Positions 1-7,631 of a stretch of DNA of 64,000 bases are shown piece by piece (position 1 is the stretch's first letter; each line of letters begins with the position of its first letter). The translations under genes were made by a program, and so were the position numbers. The notes under the pieces are model-generated. The model was not told where the DNA came from, searched no databases, and saw only the letters and a list, made by a program, of their open reading frames with translations. Source of the stretch: PALSA-894 sp963828625 (GTDB lineage: Bacteria > Pseudomonadota > Alphaproteobacteria > Rhizobiales > Xanthobacteraceae); NCBI GenBank assembly GCA_963828625.1, contig CAWHEX010000011.1, forward strand, positions 620,001-684,000. The letters run 5' to 3'.

Positions 1-4
1 GACC

Positions 5-854
5 ATGACGATTGTGTCGTTCGCACGCGCCGCGCTCGCGGTGTCCTTGCTCGCGTTCACCGCGCCGGCCGCGCTGGCGCAGACGCCGCAGCACGATCTT
101 CTCAATGCGACGCTGTGGATGCAGCGCGCGGTCGAATACAAGGCCAATTCGCTGGCGATCTTCGCGCTCGCTAAGATGCGCCTCGAACAGGCGCTGGCCG
201 ACGAGAACTGGACCGCGGCGCCGGTCGAGCAGACCGGCAACTACCAGAAACTCCCGCCCGCGCTGATCCTCGATCTCGATGAAACGCTGATCGACAATTC
301 GCGCTTCCAGGCCTGGATGGTGCTGAAGGACGAGCGCTTCTCGTCCGCGAACTGGACCAAGTTCGTGAACGCGCAGATCGCCGAAGAGATCGCGGGCGCG
401 CTGGACTTCCTCAAGTTCGCCGACTCGAAAGGCGTCAAGCTCTTCTACGTCTCGAACCGGAAGGACGTGGAAGAAGAGGGCACGCGCAAGAACGTCGAGC
501 GCCTCGGCTTTCCGATGGGCGGCAACGTCGACACGTTCCTGCTGCAGAACAAGAAGCCGGACTGGAAATCCGCCAAGGGCACGCGCCGCGCATTCGTCGC
601 AAAGGATTATCGCGTGCTGCTGATGCTCGGCGACAATCTCGGCGACTTCGTCGACGACTACCAGACCAGCGAGACGCAGCGGCTCAAGATTTTCGAGGAC
701 AACCGGGCGCGCTGGGGCAGGGAATGGATCATGCTGGCGAACCCGGCCTACGGCTCGTTCGAGACGCGCGACGTTCGATCACGACTTCAAGAAATCGCCG
801 GACGAGCAGCGCAAGGCGAAGCGCGCCGTGCTCGACGCCTGGTCCGGACCATAA
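5..854 (+). CDS. HAD-superfamily acid phosphatase (class B / lipoprotein e(P4)-like), frameshifted near its end
   Basis: The product starts with a signal peptide ending in an ALAQ-type cleavage region and then carries the HAD motif LDLDETL (nucleophile Asp about residue 90, general acid Asp 92). This predicts a periplasmic phosphomonoesterase acting on nucleotides or similar esters. A later DNLGDFVDDY segment fits the acidic metal-binding motif. One extra base near 766 shifts the frame; removing it gives a natural C-terminus (ATFDHDFKKSPDEQ...) stopping at 852-854. Without the correction the frame runs on into the next gene, an apparent fusion I reject. The exact substrate is not deducible. 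The start at 5 is the first ATG and is close to the window edge. Confidence 0.8.
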
Positions 855-874
855 AAGAAGAAAGGGAGCGCATC

Positions 875-1262
875 ATGGCGACGCGGTTCATCAATCCGCC
901 GACGATCTCCAAGCCACCGGGCTACACACATGTGGTCGAGACCACCGGACCCGGCCGTACGATCTACATCGCCGGACAACTCGGCATCGATCCGTCGGGC
1001 AAGATGGCGCCAGATTTTCGCGGCCAGACCGTGCAGGCGTTCGAGAACCTGAAGAACGCGCTTGCGGCCGTCGGCGCGGAGTTCAAGCACGTCGTCAAGA
1101 TCAACAACTACCTCGTCGACATTCCGGCCAACATCGGCACCTTCCGCGAGGTGCGCGACCAGTATCTCAACATGGCGGCGCCGCCCGCGAGCACGGCCGT
1201 CGGCGTGCCGGCGCTGGCACGTCCGGGCGCGCTGTTCGAGATCGAGGCGATCGCAGTCTTAG
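875..1262 (+). CDS. RidA/YjgF/Rid-family protein
   Basis: A small (about 128 residue) protein with the Rid-fold pattern: IYIAGQLGIDPSGKM near the N-terminus, QAFENLKNALAAVGA in the middle helix, and a C-terminal GALFEIEAIAV strand. Classical RidA deaminates enamine/imine intermediates using an Arg in a PARS-like motif. Here the equivalent segment is PPAST, with no Arg, so canonical 2-aminoacrylate deaminase activity is doubtful. Lies 20 bp after the phosphatase with an AAAGGGAG ribosome site. The literal frame has no stop before 1457 and reads through the palindrome at 1268-1314. A TAG at 1260-1262 in the +1 frame is the likely true end, implying one extra base just upstream. Confidence 0.75.
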
Positions 1263-1267
1263 CTTTG

Positions 1268-1314
1268 AGCATCGTCTATTCCGAAAACCGGTTCCCGCTT
1301 TTCGGGACGATGCT
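1268..1314. repeat. Palindromic intergenic repeat (copy 1), terminator-like
   Basis: Outer arms AGCATCGTC (1268-1276) and GACGATGCT (1306-1314) and inner arms CCGAAAA (1281-1287) and TTTTCGG (1299-1305) are perfectly complementary. The reverse complement matches the element at 20639-20687 at roughly 34 of 47 positions, including the central GGGAACCGG. It sits between the convergent ends of the RidA and SDR genes and touches the SDR stop codon, so it may serve as a shared transcript end. Confidence 0.75.
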
Positions 1315-2079
1315 TATTGCGCCAGATATCCGCCATCCACCGCGAGGATGTGCCCGGTGGTCATCGAGGCCGCCGGGCTCGCCAGATACAGGATCGCGGC
1401 AGCGACCTCCTCGACCTCGACTAGCCGGCCCATCGGCGTCACGCCTTCGATCGCGCTGAACCAGCTCGGGCTTCGCCAGGATCGGCGCGATGAAGCCGGT
1501 GCGTACCCAGGCGGGCGCGACCGCGTTCACGCGGATGCCGTCCTTCGCCCATTCGATCGCCATCGCGCGCGTCATGTTGACGACCGCGCCCTTGCTCGCC
1601 TGATACGAGATGTTCGGATAAAGCCCGCCGCCCGACGAGCCCATGATCGAGGCGAGGTTCACGATCGCGCCGCTCTTCTTTTTGAGCATGTGCCGCGCGG
1701 CGGCGCGCGAGCACAGGAACACCGCGCTCTGGTTGACGGCGACCACGGTGTCCCATTCGGCCTTGGACAGCTCGGTGGTCGGCTTGCGGATCGAGGCGCC
1801 GGCGTTGTTCACGAGAATGTCGATGCGGCCTGTGCGCGCCGCGAGATCGTCGAAGAAGCGGTCGACCTCGGCTTCGAGCGTGACATCGAGCGCGTGAGCT
1901 TCGGCGTTGCCCAGCGCGGCGGCGGCTTTCTTCGCCTCGTCGAGGTCGCGATCGACCAGAACCGCCCGTGCGCCGGCCGCAACGAAGGCTTCCGCCGTGG
2001 CGCGGCCGATGCCGCGCGCGCCGCCTGTGATGATCGCCACCTGGCCGTCGAGACGGAAGCGGTCGAGTGCTGACGCCAT
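1314..2079 (-). CDS. SDR-family oxidoreductase (FabG-like), frameshifted
   Basis: Classical short-chain dehydrogenase of about 254 residues: TGGARGIG dinucleotide motif near residue 18, NNAG, a catalytic Ser in NLASIMGSS and YQASK (catalytic Tyr/Lys). After ILAKPEL one extra base near 1473 shifts the frame. The alternative frame supplies the expected tail (TPMGRLVEVEEVAAAI...GHILAVDGGYLAQ) ending at 1314-1316. Probable NAD(P)-dependent alcohol/ketone oxidoreductase in the cytoplasm; the substrate cannot be inferred. Converges on the RidA gene across a palindromic repeat. Confidence 0.82.
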
Positions 2080-2165
2080 GCCTGTCCTCCCTCGGGGCTT
2101 TCATCGCCCGCCGTTCGGCTCGATACTGCGGGGATAAATCACAAGCCGCAACGGGGAGCCGCATC

Positions 2166-3042
2166 GTGTTCAAGGATGGCCTGCTCAAATCGCAACGCAT
2201 TCTGGTGACCGGCGGCGGCACCGGCCTCGGCAAGGAGATGGCGACGAAGTTTCTGGAGCTCGGCGCCGAAGTGTTCATCTGCGGCCGCCGCAAGTCGGTC
2301 TGCGACGCAACGGCTGTGGAACTTGGCCGACAGGACCGGCGGGCAGGTCACGAGCTACGGCGTCGATATCCGCAACGCCGCCGCCGTCGACGAGATGGTC
2401 GAGGACATTTTCCGCGGCGGCCCGCTCACCGGCCTCGTGAACAATGCGGCGGGAAACTTCATCTCGCGCACCGAGGACCTCTCGTCGAAAGGCTTCGACG
2501 CGGTCGCCAATATCGTGATGCACGGCACGTTCTACGTGACGCATTCGGTCGGCAAGCGCTGGATCGCCGGCAAGCACAAGGGCAGCGTGGTGTCGATCGT
2601 GGTGACGTGGGTTGCCAACTCCGGGCCGTTCGTTGTGCCCTCCGCGATGAGCAAGGCGGCGGTCACCACGATGACGCGCTCGCTCGCGGTCGAGTGGGGC
2701 CGCTACGGCATCCGCCTCAACGCGATCGCGCCCGGCGTCTTCCCGACCGAGGGCGCCGCGAAGCGGCTGCGGCCCGGCGAGGAGCCGGGCGAGCACACCC
2801 GCAAAGTCAATCCGATGGGCCGCGTCGGGCAGATGTCCGAATTGCAGAACCTCGCGGCGTTCCTGCTCGCGCCCGGCTGCGACTGGCTCAACGGCGAGAT
2901 GATCACCGTCGACGGCGCGCAGCATCTCGTCTCGGCCGGCGGCTTCTACGATCTGCGCGAATGGGGCGACGCGCAGTGGAAGGAAGCGCGCGAGGCGATC
3001 CGCGCCGTGAACAACAAGGACCGCGCGGCGCGCGGGCCTTAA
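2166..3042 (+). CDS. SDR-family oxidoreductase, 2,4-dienoyl-CoA reductase-like, frameshifted
   Basis: Starts at GTG 2166 behind a GGGGAG ribosome site (MFKDGLLKSQRILVTGGGTGLG). One extra T near 2311 breaks the frame; the remainder resumes at ADRTGGQVTSYGVDIRN and continues to 3042. The sequence around VTWVANSGPFVVPSAMSKAAV and the C-terminal extension after ITVDGAQHL resemble the peroxisomal-type dienoyl-CoA reductase branch of SDRs, which lacks a classical YxxxK spacing and helps degrade unsaturated fatty acyl-CoAs. Its stop overlaps the stop of the convergent histidine kinase gene within TTAA. Function by family; substrate inferred. Confidence 0.8.
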
Positions 3043-3755
3043 GCGGCGGCGTGCTCCGTCTTGGAGCGGCGATCGCGCGCGCTATAGAGCGTTGCGATGC
3101 GGTCCGTGGGCGGTTCATCGAGCGGCACTTCCACCACGAACGTCGCGCCCTTGTCCGCGTCGGCCAGCTTCAGCGTGCCGCCGTTACGCTCCGCAAGCTC
3201 GCGCGCGATCGCAAGGCCGTACCCGGTCCCGCCGGTGGACGCATGGCCGCCGAGGAACAGCCGCTTGCGCACGGGCTCCGGAAGGCCGGGGCCGTCATCC
3301 GACACCGCGATCGTTGCCATCGTGTCCTCGCGTTGCAGCGTCACGCGGATGGTGCGTAGCGTGTTGGTGCGGCGCGCGACGGTCGCGGCATTGTGCAGCA
3401 GGTTGAACAGCACGCGGAACACGTCCTGCGCGTCCGCCATCACGAAGGCCGGGCCTTTCGCTTCGACATGCAATGACACCCCCGGCGGCAGGATCGTGCC
3501 GATGAGCTCACACACCTGCGCGATGGTGCGCGTGATGTCGAAGCGGGCGCGCGCGGCAGGTGGCACGCCTTCGGCCGGTTGCCGCGCCGCGCTGCTGCAC
3601 ATCGCGGCGATCTTCGCCAGCAAGGCCTGCGTGCTGGCGACGGTGCGGATGCTGTGCGGGCTGTCGGGACGCTCCAGCGTATCCACATAGAGCGCGATGG
3701 TGCTGAGCGCGTTGCGGATGTCGTGCGTCCACTGGGATAGCGCGAGCTGTTGCAT
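3039..3755 (-). CDS. Small histidine kinase lacking a sensor domain
   Basis: 238 residues, beginning directly with a dimerisation/phosphoacceptor helix (SQWTHDIRNALST, His11) followed by an HATPase domain: N-box LLHNAATVARR (about 118-128), G1 DDGPGLP (153-159) and G2 GGTGYGLAIA (175-184). There is no transmembrane, PAS, GAF or receiver segment, so the input must come from a partner protein. The gene lies 34 bp downstream of, and co-directional with, the ODP-type metallo-beta-lactamase gene, whose product is the obvious candidate sensor (inference). No response regulator is encoded nearby. The start ATG has no strong ribosome site, consistent with coupling to the upstream gene. Confidence 0.85.
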   Translation of the reverse strand: MQQLALSQWTHDIRNALSTIALYVDTLERPDSPHSIRTVASTQALLAKIAAMCSSAARQPAEGVPPAARARFDITRTIAQVCELIGTILPPGVSLHVEAKGPAFVMADAQDVFRVLFNLLHNAATVARRTNTLRTIRVTLQREDTMATIAVSDDGPGLPEPVRKRLFLGGHASTGGTGYGLAIARELAERNGGTLKLADADKGATFVVEVPLDEPPTDRIATLYSARDRRSKTEHAAA

Positions 3756-3789
3756 ATCGGATGGGTCCCGTCAGGTCCAGGTGGCCGCG

Positions 3790-4542
3790 TCAGGCGGCGG
3801 CCGCGAAGCGCGAGTCGACCAGCGTATTGCCGACGCGGCGGTCGTAGTTGTCGGCAAGCGCGCGCAGCGCGGCCGCGCCGTCGCCCGCGAACGAGGGACC
3901 GTGCATCAGCGCGAGCGTGCGGGGGCTCAGCGTCGCGAGCCGCCGGATCGTCGCGCCCATGCCGGGATTGAGGCTGGAGTAGCGGAACAGGTCCTCGCCG
4001 GCGATCGCGGGCCCCACGACATCGCCGGTCGTGAGCGAGGGGCCATCGCCAAGCTGGGTGAAGAGGTCGCCGCACATCAGCGTGCCGGTGGTCTCTTCAT
4101 GGAGTACGCCGGCATCCCAGCCGTGCGGCGTGTGCGGCGTGTCGATGAACTTCACCCATTTGCCGCCGAGGTCGATCGACTCGCCGTCCGCGAGCACGCG
4201 CGGCGTGCGGTCGGCGAAATCGTTGAGCGAAACCATGCAGCCGGTCGCGCCGTGCGCGGGCTGCGCATGCGGCGCCACCGCGAGCCATTCGTTCATCGCG
4301 CCGCACTCGTCCGCCTCGAAATGGCCGAACGCGATCCAGCGAAGTCGCTCCGGCGCGATGATGCGCTTGAGTGCGTCGCGGTTCGACGCGAACATCTTGC
4401 GCAGGCCGGTGTGAAACATCAGCGGCTCGTCGCCGAGCACGAGGAACTGGTTGAAGGTGAAGCCGGCGGGCGGGGCGATGTCCGGCACGTAGGTTGAGAG
4501 GCGATAGATGCCGTCGGCGATTTCGCTGATCTTCGTTTCCAT
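3790..4542 (-). CDS. ODP-type (flavodiiron-like) metallo-beta-lactamase-fold protein
   Basis: 250 residues with the complete ligand set of the flavodiiron di-iron centre: HFEADE gives His74-x-Glu76-x-Asp78, then His140 (HTPHGWD), Asp159 (CGDLF) and His214 (LMHGPSF). The spacing closely follows that of flavodiiron proteins (66 and 19 residues between the middle ligands). No flavodoxin or rubredoxin domain is fused. Stand-alone ODP proteins are known as O2-binding di-iron sensors in some bacteria. Placed just before a sensorless histidine kinase, an oxygen/NO-sensing role is the best hypothesis; hydrolase or reductase activity cannot be excluded. Confidence 0.85.
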   Translation of the reverse strand: METKISEIADGIYRLSTYVPDIAPPAGFTFNQFLVLGDEPLMFHTGLRKMFASNRDALKRIIAPERLRWIAFGHFEADECGAMNEWLAVAPHAQPAHGATGCMVSLNDFADRTPRVLADGESIDLGGKWVKFIDTPHTPHGWDAGVLHEETTGTLMCGDLFTQLGDGPSLTTGDVVGPAIAGEDLFRYSSLNPGMGATIRRLATLSPRTLALMHGPSFAGDGAAALRALADNYDRRVGNTLVDSRFAAAA

Positions 4543-4598
4543 GACGGTCTCCGGGCGATGTCGGTGAGGCGACTGATGCCGGTCCTACGCGAAGAGAC

Positions 4599-4646
4599 TT
4601 TCCGTGGCTCTCGCCGGTGTTTTCCGGTTCTTTCCGGCCCTTTCCG
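4599..4646. promoter_or_regulatory. Phased TTTCCG direct repeats in a divergent intergenic region
   Basis: The hexamer TTTCCG occurs at 4621, 4631 and 4641, exactly 10 bp apart, and once more at 4599, 22 bp (two turns) upstream. All lie on the same face of the helix, between the ODP-kinase operon (start 4542, minus strand) and the M20 peptidase (start 4735, plus strand). Such phased arrays are typical binding sites for activators or response regulators; the protein that binds here is unknown. Confidence 0.5.
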
Positions 4647-4734
4647 CGTGACCGGATTCGGCAAACGTTCCATTGAATATGCTCAACAAATCGTGCGCCG
4701 CCGCGGGTCGACGGAGCCGCGCGAACATGGTTCG

Positions 4735-5877
4735 ATGACGATTATGCAACGCGAACATTCGATCGACGTCGCCGCCATGATCGGCGGCATCCGGCGCTGG
4801 GTGGAAACCGAGAGTCCGACAAGCGACAAGGCGGCCGTCAACCGCATGGTCGATATCGTTCAGGCGGATGTCGGCGGGCTCGGCGTGACGGTCGAGCGCG
4901 TGGCCGGCAAGGACGGCTACGCGGACAACCTGATCGTGCGCAACTCTGCGGCGGGCGAGGGCAAGGGCATCCTGATCCTCTCTCACATCGACACCGTGCA
5001 TCCGATCGGCACGCTCGGCACCGTGCTGCCGTTCCGCCGCGACGAAGACCGGCTCTATGGGCCCGGCCTGTTCGACATGAAGGGCGGCGCGTATCTGGCG
5101 CTCGAAGCATTCCGGCAGGTCGCGAAGGCGAAGTCCGCGAAGCTGCCGGTCACCTATGTGTTCACGCCCGACGAGGAAGTCGGCAGCCCGACCTCGCGCG
5201 CGCTCATCGAGAGCGAGGCGAAGAAGTCGCGCTACGTGCTGGTGACCGAGCCGGCGCGCGACGGCGGCAAGATCGTCACCGCGCGCAAGGGCGTCGGCCG
5301 TTTCGAGTTGAAGACCATCGGCGTGCCGGCGCATTCCGGTGCGCGCCATCAGGACGGCCGCAGCGCCATCAAGGAGATGGCGCGGCAGGTGCTGGCGATC
5401 GAAGGCATGACCGATTACGCGCGCGGCGTGACCACGACCGTCGGCATGATCGCGGGCGGCACCGCGCCGAACGTGATCCCGCAGCATTGCCACATCACGG
5501 TCGACCTGCGCGTGCGCGACGTTGCGGCGGGCGAGGAGTTCGAGGCGAAGATTCTCGGGCTTGCGCCGATCGATCCCGGCGTGAAGATCGAGGTGACCGG
5601 CGGCATGAACCGCCCGCCGTTCGAGAAATCAGCCGCGATCGACGTGCTGTTCCGCCACGCGCAGGCGGTCGCGCGCGATATCGGCTTCGACCTCGAGCAC
5701 ACCGAGATGACCGGCGGCGGCAGCGACGGCAACTTCACGGCAGCGCTCGGCGTGCCGACGCTCGACGGCCTCGGCATCGACGGCGACGGCGCGCATACCG
5801 AATGGGAGCACGGCCTGATCTCGTCGATCGAGCCGCGCACCCGCCTGATGCGAGGCCTGCTGGAGACGCTGACGTAG
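4735..5877 (+). CDS. M20-family metallopeptidase (glutamate carboxypeptidase/ArgE-DapE type)
   Basis: About 380 residues with M20 zinc motifs: LSHIDTVHP (His-x-Asp), GLFDMKGG (bridging Asp), TPDEEVGS (catalytic and ligand Glu pair), an EPARDGG segment and a C-terminal HTEWEH. The dimerisation insert follows VGRFELKTIGVPAHSG. Family members hydrolyse N-acyl amino acids or C-terminal glutamate; the CPG2-like branch is the closest match by eye. No signal peptide at the ATG chosen at 4735; a frame open upstream to 4558 is low quality and covers the phased repeat. Monocistronic and divergent from the ODP operon. Confidence 0.85.
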   Translation: MTIMQREHSIDVAAMIGGIRRWVETESPTSDKAAVNRMVDIVQADVGGLGVTVERVAGKDGYADNLIVRNSAAGEGKGILILSHIDTVHPIGTLGTVLPFRRDEDRLYGPGLFDMKGGAYLALEAFRQVAKAKSAKLPVTYVFTPDEEVGSPTSRALIESEAKKSRYVLVTEPARDGGKIVTARKGVGRFELKTIGVPAHSGARHQDGRSAIKEMARQVLAIEGMTDYARGVTTTVGMIAGGTAPNVIPQHCHITVDLRVRDVAAGEEFEAKILGLAPIDPGVKIEVTGGMNRPPFEKSAAIDVLFRHAQAVARDIGFDLEHTEMTGGGSDGNFTAALGVPTLDGLGIDGDGAHTEWEHGLISSIEPRTRLMRGLLETLT

Positions 5878-5880
5878 CGC

Positions 5881-6274
5881 CTACCAGATTTCCTTCACGA
5901 TCAGTGCCAGCCCCACGATGCTGACGAGCCAGACCAACGTGCGCGCCACCGGGATGCCGGCGAGATACAGCGGCCAGTAGACGACCCGTGCCCAGAAGAA
6001 GATGGTCGCTCCGAACGCTGCCTGCGCGTGCTTTGCCGGCGACCTGCGCTGCCAGCACGACGGCCAGAAGCATCGCCATCGCTTCGATCTGGTTGCGTGC
6101 AGCGCGATCCGCGCGGCCGCCGATCCCAGGCGATGCGACCACGCCTTCGCGATCACCGAATGCGACCATCATGCCGCTGGGCGACCACGCCTGCGTGCGC
6201 AACAGGAGCCCAACGATGAGCATCGCAAAAGTGAGAATTCCAGACCAGATCAGTGCCTGAACTGTCGTCATCAT
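5881..6274 (-). CDS. MAPEG-family membrane protein, frameshifted
   Basis: About 130 residues with four predicted membrane segments: an N-terminal TVQALIWSGILTFAMLIVG helix, the MAPEG-like RAARNQIEAMAMLLAVVLAA segment, then FGATIFFWARVVYWPLYLAGIPVART and a last hydrophobic helix. One extra A in an AAA run (plus-strand TTT near 6034) breaks the frame; both halves match the family. MAPEG proteins include glutathione transferases/peroxidases and bacterial proteins of unknown role. Ends 3 bp from the end of the convergent peptidase gene. Confidence 0.8.
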
Positions 6275-6352
6275 GGCTTGCCTCCCCCGGCTTAAAAGCA
6301 GGCGGAGTCTACGCCGATTTGTCCCGGGCGAAATGGCCCCAAGGACGGTTGT

Positions 6353-6727
6353 TCAGGAGAAGTGGCGCACCAGCGCGAGGCCCGCGAACAGCCCGCCGAT
6401 GGAGAGCGCGACCGAGCCGACGACGTAGAGCGCCGCAAGACCGGGCTCGCCGCGCTCGTAGAGCAGCGCGGCGTCGAGCGAGAAGGCCGAGAACGTCGTG
6501 TAGCCGCCGAGAATCCCGGTCGTGAGGAAAAGCCGCCACGATTGCGAGGCATCGCCCTTGAAGGCGAAGTAAGCCGCGAGCAGTCCCATCACCACCGATC
6601 CGGTGACGTTCTCGATCATCGTCGCGTAGGGAAACGCCGTGCCGAGGAGGCGCGCCGAGGCGAGGTTGACGCCGTGGCGCAGCGCCGCCCCGATCCCGCC
6701 GCCGAGGAAGACGATCAGAAATCCCAT
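6353..6727 (-). CDS. crcB: Fluoride ion channel CrcB/FluC
   Basis: 124 residues, four hydrophobic helices, with family signatures GGGIGAALRH (N-terminal), ENVTGSVVMG and GGYTTFSAFSLD (the phenylalanine-lined pore region). FluC forms dual-topology dimers that expel F- from the cytoplasm. The start at 6727 (MGFLIVF) was chosen over an upstream in-frame codon because it gives the usual length. I looked for a fluoride riboswitch in 6728-6850 and did not recognise one. Confidence 0.9.
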   Translation of the reverse strand: MGFLIVFLGGGIGAALRHGVNLASARLLGTAFPYATMIENVTGSVVMGLLAAYFAFKGDASQSWRLFLTTGILGGYTTFSAFSLDAALLYERGEPGLAALYVVGSVALSIGGLFAGLALVRHFS

Positions 6728-6916
6728 CGCGAACCCTCCGGCGCTCCTGTCCGTTTCGGCGGCACGGCCGCCCAAATTTTGGGCGCGGGCGCGTCACGGC
6801 AAGCAGCGGCAGCCGACGCCCGATTCCCTTTGCGGTCCGCACCTTAGCAGCGATTCGCCGCGTGGCCTCGATCTTGCTGTTTCAGCCGCAGGGGTTGTGG
6901 GGCCGGGGACAAGCGC

Positions 6917-7609
6917 TTGCCGACCATCATCAAGGCCGAACCGGAGGCGGTGCCGCTCGATCTGACGCGCACCGCGCTGATCATTATCGACATGCAGCGC
7001 GACTTCCTCGAACCGGGCGGCTTCGGGGAGACGCTGGGCAACGACGTGTCGCTGCTCGGCGCTGCGGTCGCGCCCTGCAAGGCCGTGCTCGATGCCGCGC
7101 GGGCTGCGGGACTGCTCGTGATCCACACGCGCGAGGGCCACCGGCCGGATCTCTCCGACGCGCCGAAGGCCAAGGTCGAGCGCGGACATCCCTCGATGCG
7201 CATCGGCGCGCCGGGCCCGATGGGGCGCATTCTGATCCGCGGCGAGCCCGGCCACGACATCATCCCGGAGCTTTATCCGGTCACGGGCGAGCCGGTGATC
7301 GACAAGCCCGGCAAGGGCGCATTCTACGCGACCGACCTCGATGCGCTGCTGCGCAACTACGGCATCCTGCATCTGCTGGTCTGCGGCGTGACCACGGAAG
7401 TCTGCGTCAACACCACGGTGCGCGAGGCGAACGACCGCGGCTATCGCTGCGTCGTGCTTGCCGACTGCTGCGCCTCTTACTTTCCGGAATTCCACGAGAT
7501 GGGCCTCGCGATGATCAAGGCGCAGGGCGCGATCTTCGGCTGGGTGTCGGATTCGGCGAGCGCACTCGCAGCGCTCAAGCCTCCGGCGCTGCGGCTGGTG
7601 AAGAGCTAA
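6917..7609 (+). CDS. Isochorismatase-fold cysteine hydrolase, biuret amidohydrolase-like
   Basis: 230 residues with the cysteine-hydrolase triad: Asp25 (IIIDMQRDF), Lys about 130 (IDKPGKGAF) and Cys163 (TTEVCVNTT). Stretches such as IHTREGHRPDL, RGEPGHDIIPELYP and REANDRGY strongly resemble biuret hydrolase (BiuH), which converts biuret to allophanate and ammonia. Close relatives use other ureides or carbamoyl amides, so the substrate is inferred. Followed 22 bp later by an NCS2-type permease that is likely co-transcribed and would supply a nitrogen-rich substrate. Confidence 0.82.
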   Translation: MPTIIKAEPEAVPLDLTRTALIIIDMQRDFLEPGGFGETLGNDVSLLGAAVAPCKAVLDAARAAGLLVIHTREGHRPDLSDAPKAKVERGHPSMRIGAPGPMGRILIRGEPGHDIIPELYPVTGEPVIDKPGKGAFYATDLDALLRNYGILHLLVCGVTTEVCVNTTVREANDRGYRCVVLADCCASYFPEFHEMGLAMIKAQGAIFGWVSDSASALAALKPPALRLVKS

Positions 7610-7631
7610 GGGCACGCGAAGGGAGCGGGTC

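Noticed and set aside
5..1459. Phosphatase-RidA fusion protein
   Set aside because: The junction follows a one-base frameshift; the corrected phosphatase ends at 854 and RidA has its own ribosome site and start at 875.
6728..6850. Fluoride riboswitch upstream of crcB
   Set aside because: I looked for the conserved pseudoknot blocks on the minus strand and did not find them.
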